Notes under the pieces: model-generated
Told to the model about the DNA's origin: nothing
Seen by the model: only the letters and a program-made list of their open reading frames with translations
Databases searched by the model: none
Assembly (NCBI GenBank): GCA_964390545.1
Contig: CAYMJV010000115.1
Location: 1 to 5,708, forward strand
Length of the DNA: 5,708 nt
Reading direction: 5' to 3'
Origin: CAYMJV01 sp964390545
Lineage (GTDB): Bacteria > Desulfobacterota > BSN033 > UBA1163
In this document: piece after piece, positions 1 through 4,745 of the stretch
Layout of the letters: the number at the start of each line of letters is the position of its first letter
How positions within the stretch are numbered: position 1 is the stretch's first letter
Position numbers and translations under genes: made by a program

Positions 1-256
1 TGTCCAGGATCTCGAAGATTTTTGGGTCCCTTACCTTTACCATGACTTTCACCCCGTCCTTCCGGGTCGTGACCAGATGGCTCTTCTGCATCAGAGAGAT
101 ATGTCGGGAGATATTCGATTGTTCTCCGTTGATGGCTGGAACGATCTCACAGATACATCTCTCTCCGTTTCGAAGTAATTCAAGGATTTTTAGTCGGGTG
201 GGCTGGGCTAAGGCCTTCAGGATTTCAGCCTTTAATTCAAGAATTTTCTCTTCCAT
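1..256 (-). CDS. arsR: ArsR/SmtB-family metalloregulatory repressor (3' end cut off by window edge)
   Basis: This is a winged-helix transcriptional repressor that would release its operator on binding a metal(loid), most likely As(III). The first 85 residues are visible and the gene continues past base 1. Residues 14-31 (KALAQPTRLKILELLRNG) are the typical ArsR helix. C34-x-C36 in ERCICEI matches the metal-binding ELCVCDL motif of ArsR. Residues 45-62 (EQSNISRHISLMQKSHLV) form the recognition helix, and the wing (RKDGVKVMVKV) follows. Only two Cys are seen; a third ligand could lie nearby in 3D or in the missing tail. The ATG has a GGAGGA Shine-Dalgarno at 261-266. It lies on the same strand as arsM and arsN2 but has its own promoter and palindrome, suggesting autoregulation. 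The family call is firm; arsenic as inducer is inferred from the Cys pair and neighbours. Confidence 0.88.
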   Translation of the reverse strand, partial: MEEKILELKAEILKALAQPTRLKILELLRNGERCICEIVPAINGEQSNISRHISLMQKSHLVTTRKDGVKVMVKVRDPKIFEILD

Positions 257-272
257 AGATTCCTCCATGAAT

Positions 273-292
273 ATATGATTCATTAATCATAT
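273..292. promoter_or_regulatory. Putative ArsR operator, perfect inverted repeat
   Basis: ATATGATT and AATCATAT form perfect 8-base arms around a 4-base centre (CATT). The site covers the arsR -10 region and lies 16 bases upstream of the start codon. Its AT-rich dyad form and position match known autoregulatory sites of the ArsR/SmtB family. Binding itself is inferred. Confidence 0.72.
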
Positions 293-316
293 AATCCATA
301 AAACATAGTTTGTCAA
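288..316 (-). promoter_or_regulatory. Promoter of arsR
   Basis: Reading the minus strand, a perfect -35 box TTGACA (311-316) is followed after 17 bases by TATATG (288-293). An alternative -10, TATGAT, lies two bases further on with a 19-base spacer. The gene starts about 30 bases downstream. The palindromic operator overlaps the -10 box, as expected for autorepression. Confidence 0.7.
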
Positions 317-601
317 GAACATTATCAACTTTTCCATTTTTCAAGGGAATTCGTCGGTTGGAGGGAGGCCAACAGGAGGTAAGCTGTTAAAATCTTAAAA
401 AAATCACTTCAGTAGATGGCATGCGCCATTGTTCGTGGGTTTCTCTATGGTATGCTTCCAAACGTTTCTTTTTTCAGTTGAATTTCGTTTTTTCCCGTCA
501 TCGTTTCTTACAGGACCGAATCTCGGAGCTGCCTCTCCATCACAATTCCCATTGTTATTATTCAAGATCAACATTCCGAATTCTCCGCGAGAGCAGCTGA
601 C
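317..601. other. Gene-free stretch between arsN2 and the arsR promoter
   Basis: Together with the promoter region, about 345 bases separate arsN2 from arsR. I see no convincing gene. There are two weak hairpins: GTTGG/CCAAC (357-361 with 369-373) and ATGGC/GCCAT (416-420 with 425-429). Reading the minus strand, the second is followed about 14 bases later by a run of seven T (complement of 399-405). This could be a poor terminator for arsN2, but the distance is too great for a normal intrinsic terminator. Confidence 0.5.
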
Positions 602-1057
602 TTAAATAAATTTTACCATACAGATAGCCGTAGCAGGGCACAAGCTTCGAAATTCTGCCGTACCTTGGATCTGGTTCGGAATAGCCTCCCTTGGAACCTT
701 CTTATATCCTCGTTTGGCGAAAAAATCTTCCGCAGTCATGGTAAGCAGATATAGGGCCTGGAGTTCGAGTGAATCGCCATACTTTTCTGCCTGTTGCGTC
801 AATTGGGAACCTAACCCCTGATTTCTATACTTTGGATCAATGGCAAGTGAGCGGAGAAACGCTAAAGGCCTGAATATTTCGAGCCCAACCACACCAATGA
901 TCTGGCTTTGTTTCTTTAAGACCCAAAAATGATGGAGATGCTCTGAGGTCAGGTCCTCATGTGGTAATCTGCAAGAAGAAAGCAACTCCTTGATCGTGGG
1001 TTCATCCGTAGGTAAAGCAGCTGTAGGCTTTATTCTAAGTGATCTTTTCTCTTTCAA
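602..1057 (-). CDS. arsN2: GNAT-family acetyltransferase ArsN2 (arsenic-locus N-acetyltransferase)
   Basis: This 151-residue GNAT enzyme would transfer an acetyl group from acetyl-CoA. ArsN-type proteins are found in ars operons and contribute to arsenic resistance, but I know of no firmly established substrate for the ArsN2 branch. The GNAT fold is clear: beta strands around IIGVVGLE (53-60), then LRSLAIDP (68-75), then the acetyl-CoA pyrophosphate loop R78-x-x-G81-x-G83. The ArsN2 signature follows: YLLTMTAEDFFAKRGY (103-118), then an EFRSLCPATAICM-type tail with C140. Full length for the family. The start is uncertain: the frame opens after a TGA at 1073-1075 and has no ATG before codon 107. 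The TTG at 1055-1057 is used here, although its GGAG sits only one base upstream. It lies 80 bases after arsM on the same strand, so co-transcription is plausible. Confidence 0.85.
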   Translation of the reverse strand: MKEKRSLRIKPTAALPTDEPTIKELLSSCRLPHEDLTSEHLHHFWVLKKQSQIIGVVGLEIFRPLAFLRSLAIDPKYRNQGLGSQLTQQAEKYGDSLELQALYLLTMTAEDFFAKRGYKKVPREAIPNQIQGTAEFRSLCPATAICMVKFI

Positions 1058-1137
1058 TCTCCGAAAATCAATTCACTCAGTTTATAACAAAAATCGTTTT
1101 ATTGCTGGTTGGCCTCGATTTATAGATGAGCTTACGT

Positions 1138-1965
1138 TCAAGGTTTAACCGCAGAAACCTTAACGCTAACGACCGAACTTGCAACCCCTCTCGCTTCATC
1201 GAGCTCCATTCCCAAATTGTCTATAATCCTCTTTACCGTTGGATCATTAGTTATTAATTCGACAGGGAAAAGGGTCTCATCGATCACTCGAACATCCTGG
1301 AAACCCGCTGACTTTATTTTCCGGAGGTATTCGTCTTTCATAATTGCACCAGATACGCAACCGATGTAAGCTTCGATGCTCTTCTTTATGAAATCCGGGA
1401 GCTCTTGAAGTAAAACGATGTCCGAGATTGTTAGTCTTCCTCCGGGTTTCAAAACCCGAAAAGCTTCCTGAAAGGTCCTTCCTTTGTCAGGTGACAGGTT
1501 GATAACGCAGTTGGACATGACTACATCGATGGAACCATCGCCAACAGGAAGCTTTTCGATATCCCCGAGTCTAAACTCTACGTTTCCGTAATTACTTTTT
1601 TTAGCATTCTCGTTCGCTTTTTCGACCATCTCCGGGGTCATATCAACGCCGATGACTTTTCCTTCCTCACCTACCTTGTTGGCAGCGAGGAAACAGTCGA
1701 AGCCAGCTCCTGAGCCAAGATCAAGAACGGTCTCTCCTTTCTGCAAGGAAGCAAGCGCCACGGGATTGCCACAGCCGAGACCAAGATTCGAACCTTCGGG
1801 AACCCCCTTGATTTCTTCCTCCGAATATCCGATCTTGCTGCTGATGTCCTTTGCCAGGTCCGCACTTCCACAGCAGGAACTCGCCGGTCCACAACAGGAT
1901 CCTCCCTGCACTGCAATTTTGGCGTACCCCTTTTTTACAATCTCTTTAGTATCTTTCTGGTCCAT
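1138..1965 (-). CDS. arsM: Arsenite S-adenosylmethionine methyltransferase ArsM
   Basis: This cytoplasmic enzyme methylates As(III) stepwise using S-adenosylmethionine, giving methylated and finally volatile arsenicals. The 275-residue protein has a class I methyltransferase fold: motif I VLDLGSGAGFD (80-90), acidic D108 in VIGVDMTPEM, RLGDIEKLP (132-140), and post-motif LKPGGRLTISDI (172-183). The three Cys expected to bind arsenic in ArsM are present: C65 (LGLGCGNP), C153 (SNCVIN) and C203 (YIGCVSG). An N-terminal Cys cluster, C24-C25 and C31-C32 (SCCGPASSCCGS), is typical of many bacterial ArsM proteins and may help bind As(III). The ATG at 1963-1965 was chosen because AAGGAGGA lies five bases upstream (1971-1978); a longer frame starting at 2028 would overlap the upstream gene. 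It follows the AbrB-type gene by 40 bases and is surely in the same operon. Confidence 0.95.
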   Translation of the reverse strand: MDQKDTKEIVKKGYAKIAVQGGSCCGPASSCCGSADLAKDISSKIGYSEEEIKGVPEGSNLGLGCGNPVALASLQKGETVLDLGSGAGFDCFLAANKVGEEGKVIGVDMTPEMVEKANENAKKSNYGNVEFRLGDIEKLPVGDGSIDVVMSNCVINLSPDKGRTFQEAFRVLKPGGRLTISDIVLLQELPDFIKKSIEAYIGCVSGAIMKDEYLRKIKSAGFQDVRVIDETLFPVELITNDPTVKRIIDNLGMELDEARGVASSVVSVKVSAVKP

Positions 1966-2005
1966 TTTTATCCTCCTTCGACTTTTGTAACTGTTGCCTT
2001 TGACT

Positions 2006-2293
2006 TTAGGAAGCGGGAGGTATCTCAACCATCTCCTTCATCATCGGACCGAGTACCCCTCGCACCATTCCGGAGAAATCGTCAGCCTTGATCAAATTAA
2101 TGCAGCAGATCTTTCCATTCTTTTCCCAACTAACGAGAGCCAACTTATCTCCCGGACGAATATTGGCCTTCTCTCTTACCTCTTTAGGGAGCACCATCTG
2201 TCCGCGCTCATCCACGGTTATCAATGATTCAACCTTACAACAACTTACCCTTCCAGCCGATGGTTCGATACAAGATGTTCTCTTCTTAGCCAT
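2006..2293 (-). CDS. Cys-rich AbrB/MazE/SpoVT-type DNA-binding protein, partner of arsM
   Basis: This 95-residue protein carries a swapped-hairpin AbrB-type DNA-binding domain at about residues 20-70: LITVDERGQMVLPKEVREKANIRPGDKLALV is the standard family pattern. Unusually it has five Cys: C8, the pair C18-C19 just before the domain, and the pair C63-C64 in a late strand (KICCINLIKAD). The tail (MVRGVLGPMMKEM) resembles proteins I recall being annotated as 'HgcAB-associated', but hgcA/hgcB are not in this window. The ATG has AAGGGGTG about seven bases upstream. As first gene of an operon with arsM, it is most simply read as a transcriptional regulator of arsenic methylation, with vicinal thiols available for As(III) or Hg(II). 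That sensing role is inference. An antitoxin role is unlikely, because no toxin gene is adjacent. Confidence 0.85.
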   Translation of the reverse strand: MAKKRTSCIEPSAGRVSCCKVESLITVDERGQMVLPKEVREKANIRPGDKLALVSWEKNGKICCINLIKADDFSGMVRGVLGPMMKEMVEIPPAS

Positions 2294-2322
2294 CCAATCA
2301 CCCCTTGAGATTATTCAATTTG

Positions 2323-2338
2323 TTCAGATTAATCAGAA
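2323..2338. promoter_or_regulatory. Imperfect palindrome, candidate operator of the arsM operon
   Basis: TTCAGATTAATCAGAA has a perfect 8-base core (GATTAATC) and TTC/GAA flanks, with one symmetric mismatch pair. It sits just after the expected transcription start, a good place for repressor binding. It shares the octamer ATTAATCA (2328-2335) with the arsR operator (282-289). Which protein binds, ArsR or the AbrB-type regulator, cannot be told from sequence. Confidence 0.45.
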
Positions 2339-2351
2339 TATGCTGAAAAAG

Positions 2352-2380
2352 ATATTAACAGATTGAATTCACCTTGTCAA
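2352..2380 (-). promoter_or_regulatory. Strong sigma70-type promoter of the abrB-like/arsM operon
   Basis: On the minus strand, TTGACA (2375-2380) and TAATAT (2352-2357) are separated by exactly 17 bases. The -35 box is perfect. Transcription would begin near 2345, giving a leader of about 50 bases. A strong core promoter next to a dyad suggests control by repression. Confidence 0.8.
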
Positions 2381-2437
2381 GAGCCTCAACTTCCCATGTA
2401 TTATTTTCTTAGAATTTAAATGGAGTTTCAAGATGAC

Positions 2438-3346
2438 TTAGGCGATGAGATCGGCTCTCGGGATTTCAAATTCACAGGGGACGGCGGTCTGGCAGAGGCC
2501 GCAGGCAGGGGGGGGATTTTGTAAACCATATTCGAGGCGCTTGGCTTTCAGAGGTTCCGAATTGATGTACTCTCGGCACTTATCCTTGTCGTGGCCCTTA
2601 TCCGTGATGGCTCCGGCAGGGCATCTTCGAATGCACTTTCCACATTCTTCTTCCCGAAAGACAAGACAATTCTCTTTGTGGTGGCGATATTTCCTTTCAC
2701 TCGGTGCCAACTTCAAAAGGGTGACGACACTTCCGATTCTTATAGACATTCCCTTAGGTGTGATGAAGCCGTCATTGAGACTGAAGGTTCCAAGACCGCA
2801 GGCGTAGGCGATGTGGCGTTCTGACCAGGGTGAAGCCCAGCCCACTTTTTCATCGCGAACGTACTGAAAGGTCGGTAAGAGAACAGGTGCCACAGCAACA
2901 TATCCCAGATCCTCCAGAAAAACTACGACATGCCGCCTCAAGGCCTCATTGCAGGTTTCTCCAAAATTTCGGGTGTAGGCCCAGAGTCTGGATGGAAATC
3001 GATCCTCCCTGCGATTGCTTCTACGTGTATCTTCAGAAGCAGGTAAGATCCACGAGATAACACTGATCTGTTCAATCTCGGTAAGGAGGAGGCCTCTTCC
3101 TTTCTCTTTCAAAACAGCTGCGATGATTTCTCGCGGCGTGAGATGGAAGGAGCCGATGATGGTTTTATATTCGAAGAAGAGGGGGTCGAATCCCGAGGCA
3201 AATCCCACCAGAGGTTCTTCCCAGTAGACGCCCTGATCGAGTTGGGTCCGCCGGTTTTGTTCGCTATCTTTGATAAAATTCTTGATGAGTTGTTCCAATA
3301 CCCGATTGGGGTTTGTGAGCAGGACGACTTTCTCTTCTTTGGTCAT
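2438..3346 (-). CDS. QueG-like (epoxyqueuosine reductase-related) iron-sulfur protein
   Basis: This 302-residue protein resembles the corrinoid/Fe-S reductase family of QueG, but I do not think it is QueG itself. The middle segment WSERHIAYACGLGTFSLNDGF (174-194) aligns with the QueG stretch in which a '(A/C)GLG' motif follows an aromatic-rich patch. The C-terminal third is a ferredoxin-like region: C227-x7-C235-x2-C238-x3-C242-P, then C257 and C282-x2-C285-x5-C291. The usual first Cys of the CxxCxxCxxxCP motif is replaced (E232), and C227 may stand in. The C-terminal HEAT-like part of true QueG is missing, so it is shorter than the usual roughly 350-390 residues. The ATG is preceded by AAAGGA. 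It is the last gene of the cysE-nifU operon, 13 bases after nifU, suggesting a redox role or a need for Fe-S supply. The substrate is unknown. Confidence 0.75.
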   Translation of the reverse strand: MTKEEKVVLLTNPNRVLEQLIKNFIKDSEQNRRTQLDQGVYWEEPLVGFASGFDPLFFEYKTIIGSFHLTPREIIAAVLKEKGRGLLLTEIEQISVISWILPASEDTRRSNRREDRFPSRLWAYTRNFGETCNEALRRHVVVFLEDLGYVAVAPVLLPTFQYVRDEKVGWASPWSERHIAYACGLGTFSLNDGFITPKGMSIRIGSVVTLLKLAPSERKYRHHKENCLVFREEECGKCIRRCPAGAITDKGHDKDKCREYINSEPLKAKRLEYGLQNPPPACGLCQTAVPCEFEIPRADLIA

Positions 3347-3359
3347 GCCCCCGTCCTTT

Positions 3360-3782
3360 CTAAGCCTTCTCGATCTCCTTCAAGTCAAAACCGCCCTTCT
3401 CATGAATCCCCGCCTGTTTGCAGCGGCACTCCTCAATCGCCAGTTTCAGCGCATCGGTGGCCAGAGTAAAGCAAGGGACTTTTTCTTTTGGTAACTGGGA
3501 GAGAACTTCCTTAGCGGTCTCCTCAGATATCTTTAAGGCCTCGTCCAGAGTTGCCCCCTTGATCCGCTCGGTCAGGATGGAACTGGTGGCAATGGCTGCC
3601 CCACAACCGAAGGTCTTGAAGGCTGCCTCAGAGATCCTATTGCCATTGACCTTGATGTACATCTGCATGATGTCGCCGCAAGAAGCATTGCCTACGGTTC
3701 CCACCCCGTCCGGATCTGGGATCTCTCCTACATTTCGCGGATTTTGAAAATGTTCCATTAAAAATTTCGGGTATTTTGCCAT
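3360..3782 (-). CDS. nifU: NifU/IscU-type Fe-S cluster assembly scaffold
   Basis: This is a 140-residue scaffold on which Fe-S clusters are built before transfer to apoproteins. It has the U-type domain only: no central ferredoxin domain and no C-terminal Nfu domain, so iscU would be an equally fair symbol. Cluster ligands are visible: C35 and D37 in NASCGD, C60 in FKTFGCGAAIA, and C104. The His normally before the last ligand Cys is Pro here (P103), and the chaperone-recognition motif LPPVK is changed to LPKEK (97-101). Two extra Cys, C119 and C121 (EECRCKQ), lie near the C terminus. The ATG has GAGGAG upstream (3787-3792) touching the cysE stop, so translation is probably coupled. The sulfur-donating desulfurase (NifS/IscS) is not in the window. 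Confidence 0.93.
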   Translation of the reverse strand: MAKYPKFLMEHFQNPRNVGEIPDPDGVGTVGNASCGDIMQMYIKVNGNRISEAAFKTFGCGAAIATSSILTERIKGATLDEALKISEETAKEVLSQLPKEKVPCFTLATDALKLAIEECRCKQAGIHEKGGFDLKEIEKA

Positions 3783-3792
3783 AACTCACTCC

Positions 3793-4455
3793 TCAGCGGG
3801 AACGGTTTTTTTCATCCTGGTTCTCCAGTCTTTTGACCCTCTCTTCCAATTTATTGTGGAGTTGGAGAAGCATTTTCATGATGTCTGATAACGGGTCCGG
3901 GAGGTTTCCATGCTCAAAATCGAGTTCCTCCTTTTCTGGAGTCAACGATTCCACAATTCGACCCGGAACGCCCACTACCGTCGCACCGGGTGGAACCGGT
4001 TTGACCACTACGGAACCAGAGCCGATCCTCGCGCCATCCCCAATGCTAATGGCTCCCAAGATCGTCGAGTTGGATCCAACAATGACACGGTTTCCAAGAG
4101 TGGGATGGCGTTTCTTTTTTTCAAGAGTCGTACCGCCCATCACAACGCCTTTGTAAATGAGGCAATCGTCACCGATCTCCGTCGTCTCTCCTATCACCAC
4201 ACCCATTCCGTGATCGATGAAGAGCCGCCTTCCAAACTTTGCCCCTGGATGAATCTCGATTCCCGTAAACCAGCGATTAAAGTGTGAGATCAGGCGGGCC
4301 GTTGTGTACCATTTTTGCTGGTAGAGGAAATGGGCAATGCGGTGGAACCAAACAGCATGAAGACCCGGGTAGCAGAGGAGAATCTCCAAGGCGTTTTTCG
4401 CCGCAGGGTCTCTCTCCCTAATGGTTCGGATGTCCTCCTTCACATGCTCCCACAT
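3793..4455 (-). CDS. cysE: Serine O-acetyltransferase
   Basis: This enzyme transfers acetyl from acetyl-CoA to L-serine, giving O-acetylserine, the precursor that cysteine synthase converts to cysteine. The 220-residue protein has the short EpsC-like layout: an N-terminal helical part (1-62) then a left-handed beta-helix of hexapeptide repeats (about 66-170). Catalytic residues are visible: H82 in FIDHGMGVVIGET and H117 in KKRHPTLG, with E67 (GIEIHPGA) at the position of Asp143 of E. coli CysE. The tail, from about 175, is charged and helical (LLQLHNKLEERVKRLEN) and could form a short coiled coil. The ATG is chosen because homologues begin with the same (I/V)xEDIRT segment; its ribosome site is weak. 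It is the first gene of an operon with nifU, fitting a link between cysteine supply and Fe-S assembly. Confidence 0.94.
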   Translation of the reverse strand: MWEHVKEDIRTIRERDPAAKNALEILLCYPGLHAVWFHRIAHFLYQQKWYTTARLISHFNRWFTGIEIHPGAKFGRRLFIDHGMGVVIGETTEIGDDCLIYKGVVMGGTTLEKKKRHPTLGNRVIVGSNSTILGAISIGDGARIGSGSVVVKPVPPGATVVGVPGRIVESLTPEKEELDFEHGNLPDPLSDIMKMLLQLHNKLEERVKRLENQDEKNRSR

Positions 4456-4478
4456 TTGAATTTTACACTTTCGGCAAA

Positions 4479-4495
4479 CCCTTTTGCTAAAAGGG
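4479..4495 (-). promoter_or_regulatory. Perfect 7-base hairpin in the cysE leader
   Basis: CCCTTTT and AAAAGGG flank a 3-base loop, 23 bases upstream of the cysE ATG. No T run follows in the direction of cysE transcription, so it is not an obvious terminator. It may shape or protect the leader; no known riboswitch or T-box pattern is visible. Confidence 0.35.
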
Positions 4496-4526
4496 AATTG
4501 AGGAGTTTGGAGTTATTTTGTAACAC

Positions 4527-4556
4527 ATTTTAACCCAAATGTTGCAATAAATACAA
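4527..4556 (-). promoter_or_regulatory. Weak candidate promoter for the cysE-nifU operon
   Basis: On the minus strand TAAAAT (4527-4532) is a good -10 box, but the best -35, TTGTAT (4551-4556) at 18 bases, matches only half the consensus. If correct, the leader is about 65 bases and contains the hairpin at 4479-4495. The weak -35 may mean activation by a regulator. Confidence 0.3.
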
Positions 4557-4594
4557 TGCAGTATTGATAAATTTATTCTTTTTTCTATTTGAAA

Positions 4595-4626
4595 TTTGAG
4601 CTTTGTCGTTCGAACTTTAACTCAAA
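4595..4626. repeat. Nested dyad upstream of the lexA promoter
   Basis: TTTGAG (4595-4600) and CTCAAA (4621-4626) form 6-base arms around a 20-base centre that itself contains the palindrome GTTCGAAC (4608-4615). It lies just upstream of the lexA -35 box. It could bind a regulator or be incidental. Confidence 0.35.
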
Positions 4627-4634
4627 GATTCCTC

Positions 4635-4663
4635 TTGACAACTAAACAAATGTATAGTACTAT
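4635..4663 (+). promoter_or_regulatory. Promoter of lexA
   Basis: TTGACA (4635-4640) is a perfect -35 box, and TACTAT (4658-4663) follows after 17 bases. Transcription should start near 4670, giving a leader of about 75 bases. The -10 box lies inside a palindrome, consistent with LexA repressing its own gene. Confidence 0.75.
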
Positions 4664-4666
4664 GCA
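4651..4666. promoter_or_regulatory. Candidate LexA operator over the lexA -10 box
   Basis: TGTATAGTACTATGCA is a near-perfect 16-base palindrome (core ATAGTACTAT perfect, one symmetric mismatch pair). It does not match the E. coli CTGT-N8-ACAG box, the Gram-positive CGAAC-N4-GTTCG type, or the alphaproteobacterial GTTC-N7-GTTC type. Position and symmetry suggest autoregulation; assignment to LexA is inferred. Confidence 0.5.
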
Positions 4667-4672
4667 AGACAT

Positions 4673-4703
4673 AGTTCGGAGTAATTTAGTTCGGAGTTCG
4701 GAG
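4673..4703 (+). repeat. Three AGTTCGGAG repeats in the lexA leader
   Basis: Identical AGTTCGGAG units lie at 4673-4681, 4688-4696 and 4695-4703; the last two overlap, forming a tandem GTTCGGA heptamer. They begin at the expected transcription start. Function unknown: they may be short-sequence repeats or repeated binding half-sites. Confidence 0.7.
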
Positions 4704-4745
4704 CAAAGACTTAAACATGGACGCTTTGAATTGAAAGGGAGGATC

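Noticed and set aside
42..278. Plus-strand open frame opposite arsR
   Set aside because: The minus strand here encodes a convincing ArsR winged helix with promoter and operator, and the plus frame has no family features.
416..481. Possible 21-residue small ORF between arsN2 and arsR (plus strand)
   Set aside because: The AGGAGGT upstream (374-380) is over 30 bases from the ATG, and nothing else supports translation.
1058..1137. Separate promoter or terminator between arsM and arsN2
   Set aside because: TATAAA is present on the minus strand, but there is no -35 partner at proper spacing. AAATCG/CGATTT is a weak stem with a 19-base loop, so co-transcription is the simpler reading.
1652..1990. 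Plus-strand open frame opposite arsM
   Set aside because: It is the antisense shadow of a clear arsM coding frame, with no ribosome site and a low-complexity, Pro/Ser-rich translation.
1966..2028. N-terminal extension of arsM to base 2028
   Set aside because: It would overlap the AbrB-type gene, and its extra residues are Arg/Lys-rich and unlike the family. The ATG at 1963-1965 has an ideal Shine-Dalgarno.
2381..2437. Intrinsic terminator after the QueG-like gene
   Set aside because: No GC-rich stem followed by a T run is visible; only weak AT-rich pairing is possible.
2445..3494. Several plus-strand open frames opposite the QueG-like and nifU genes
   Set aside because: All are antisense to well-supported coding frames with conserved Cys motifs, and none has a recognisable product.
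4673..4703. CRISPR-like or GTTC-N7-GTTC LexA box reading of the repeats
   Set aside because: Units are only nine bases with no spacers, and the GTTC start-to-start distances are 15 and 7 instead of 11.
4596..4745. N-terminal extension of LexA to a TTG at 4596
   Set aside because: It would translate through the promoter and the AGTTCGGAG repeats. LexA proteins begin with the M-x-LTPRQ segment, found at 4746 behind GGGAGG.
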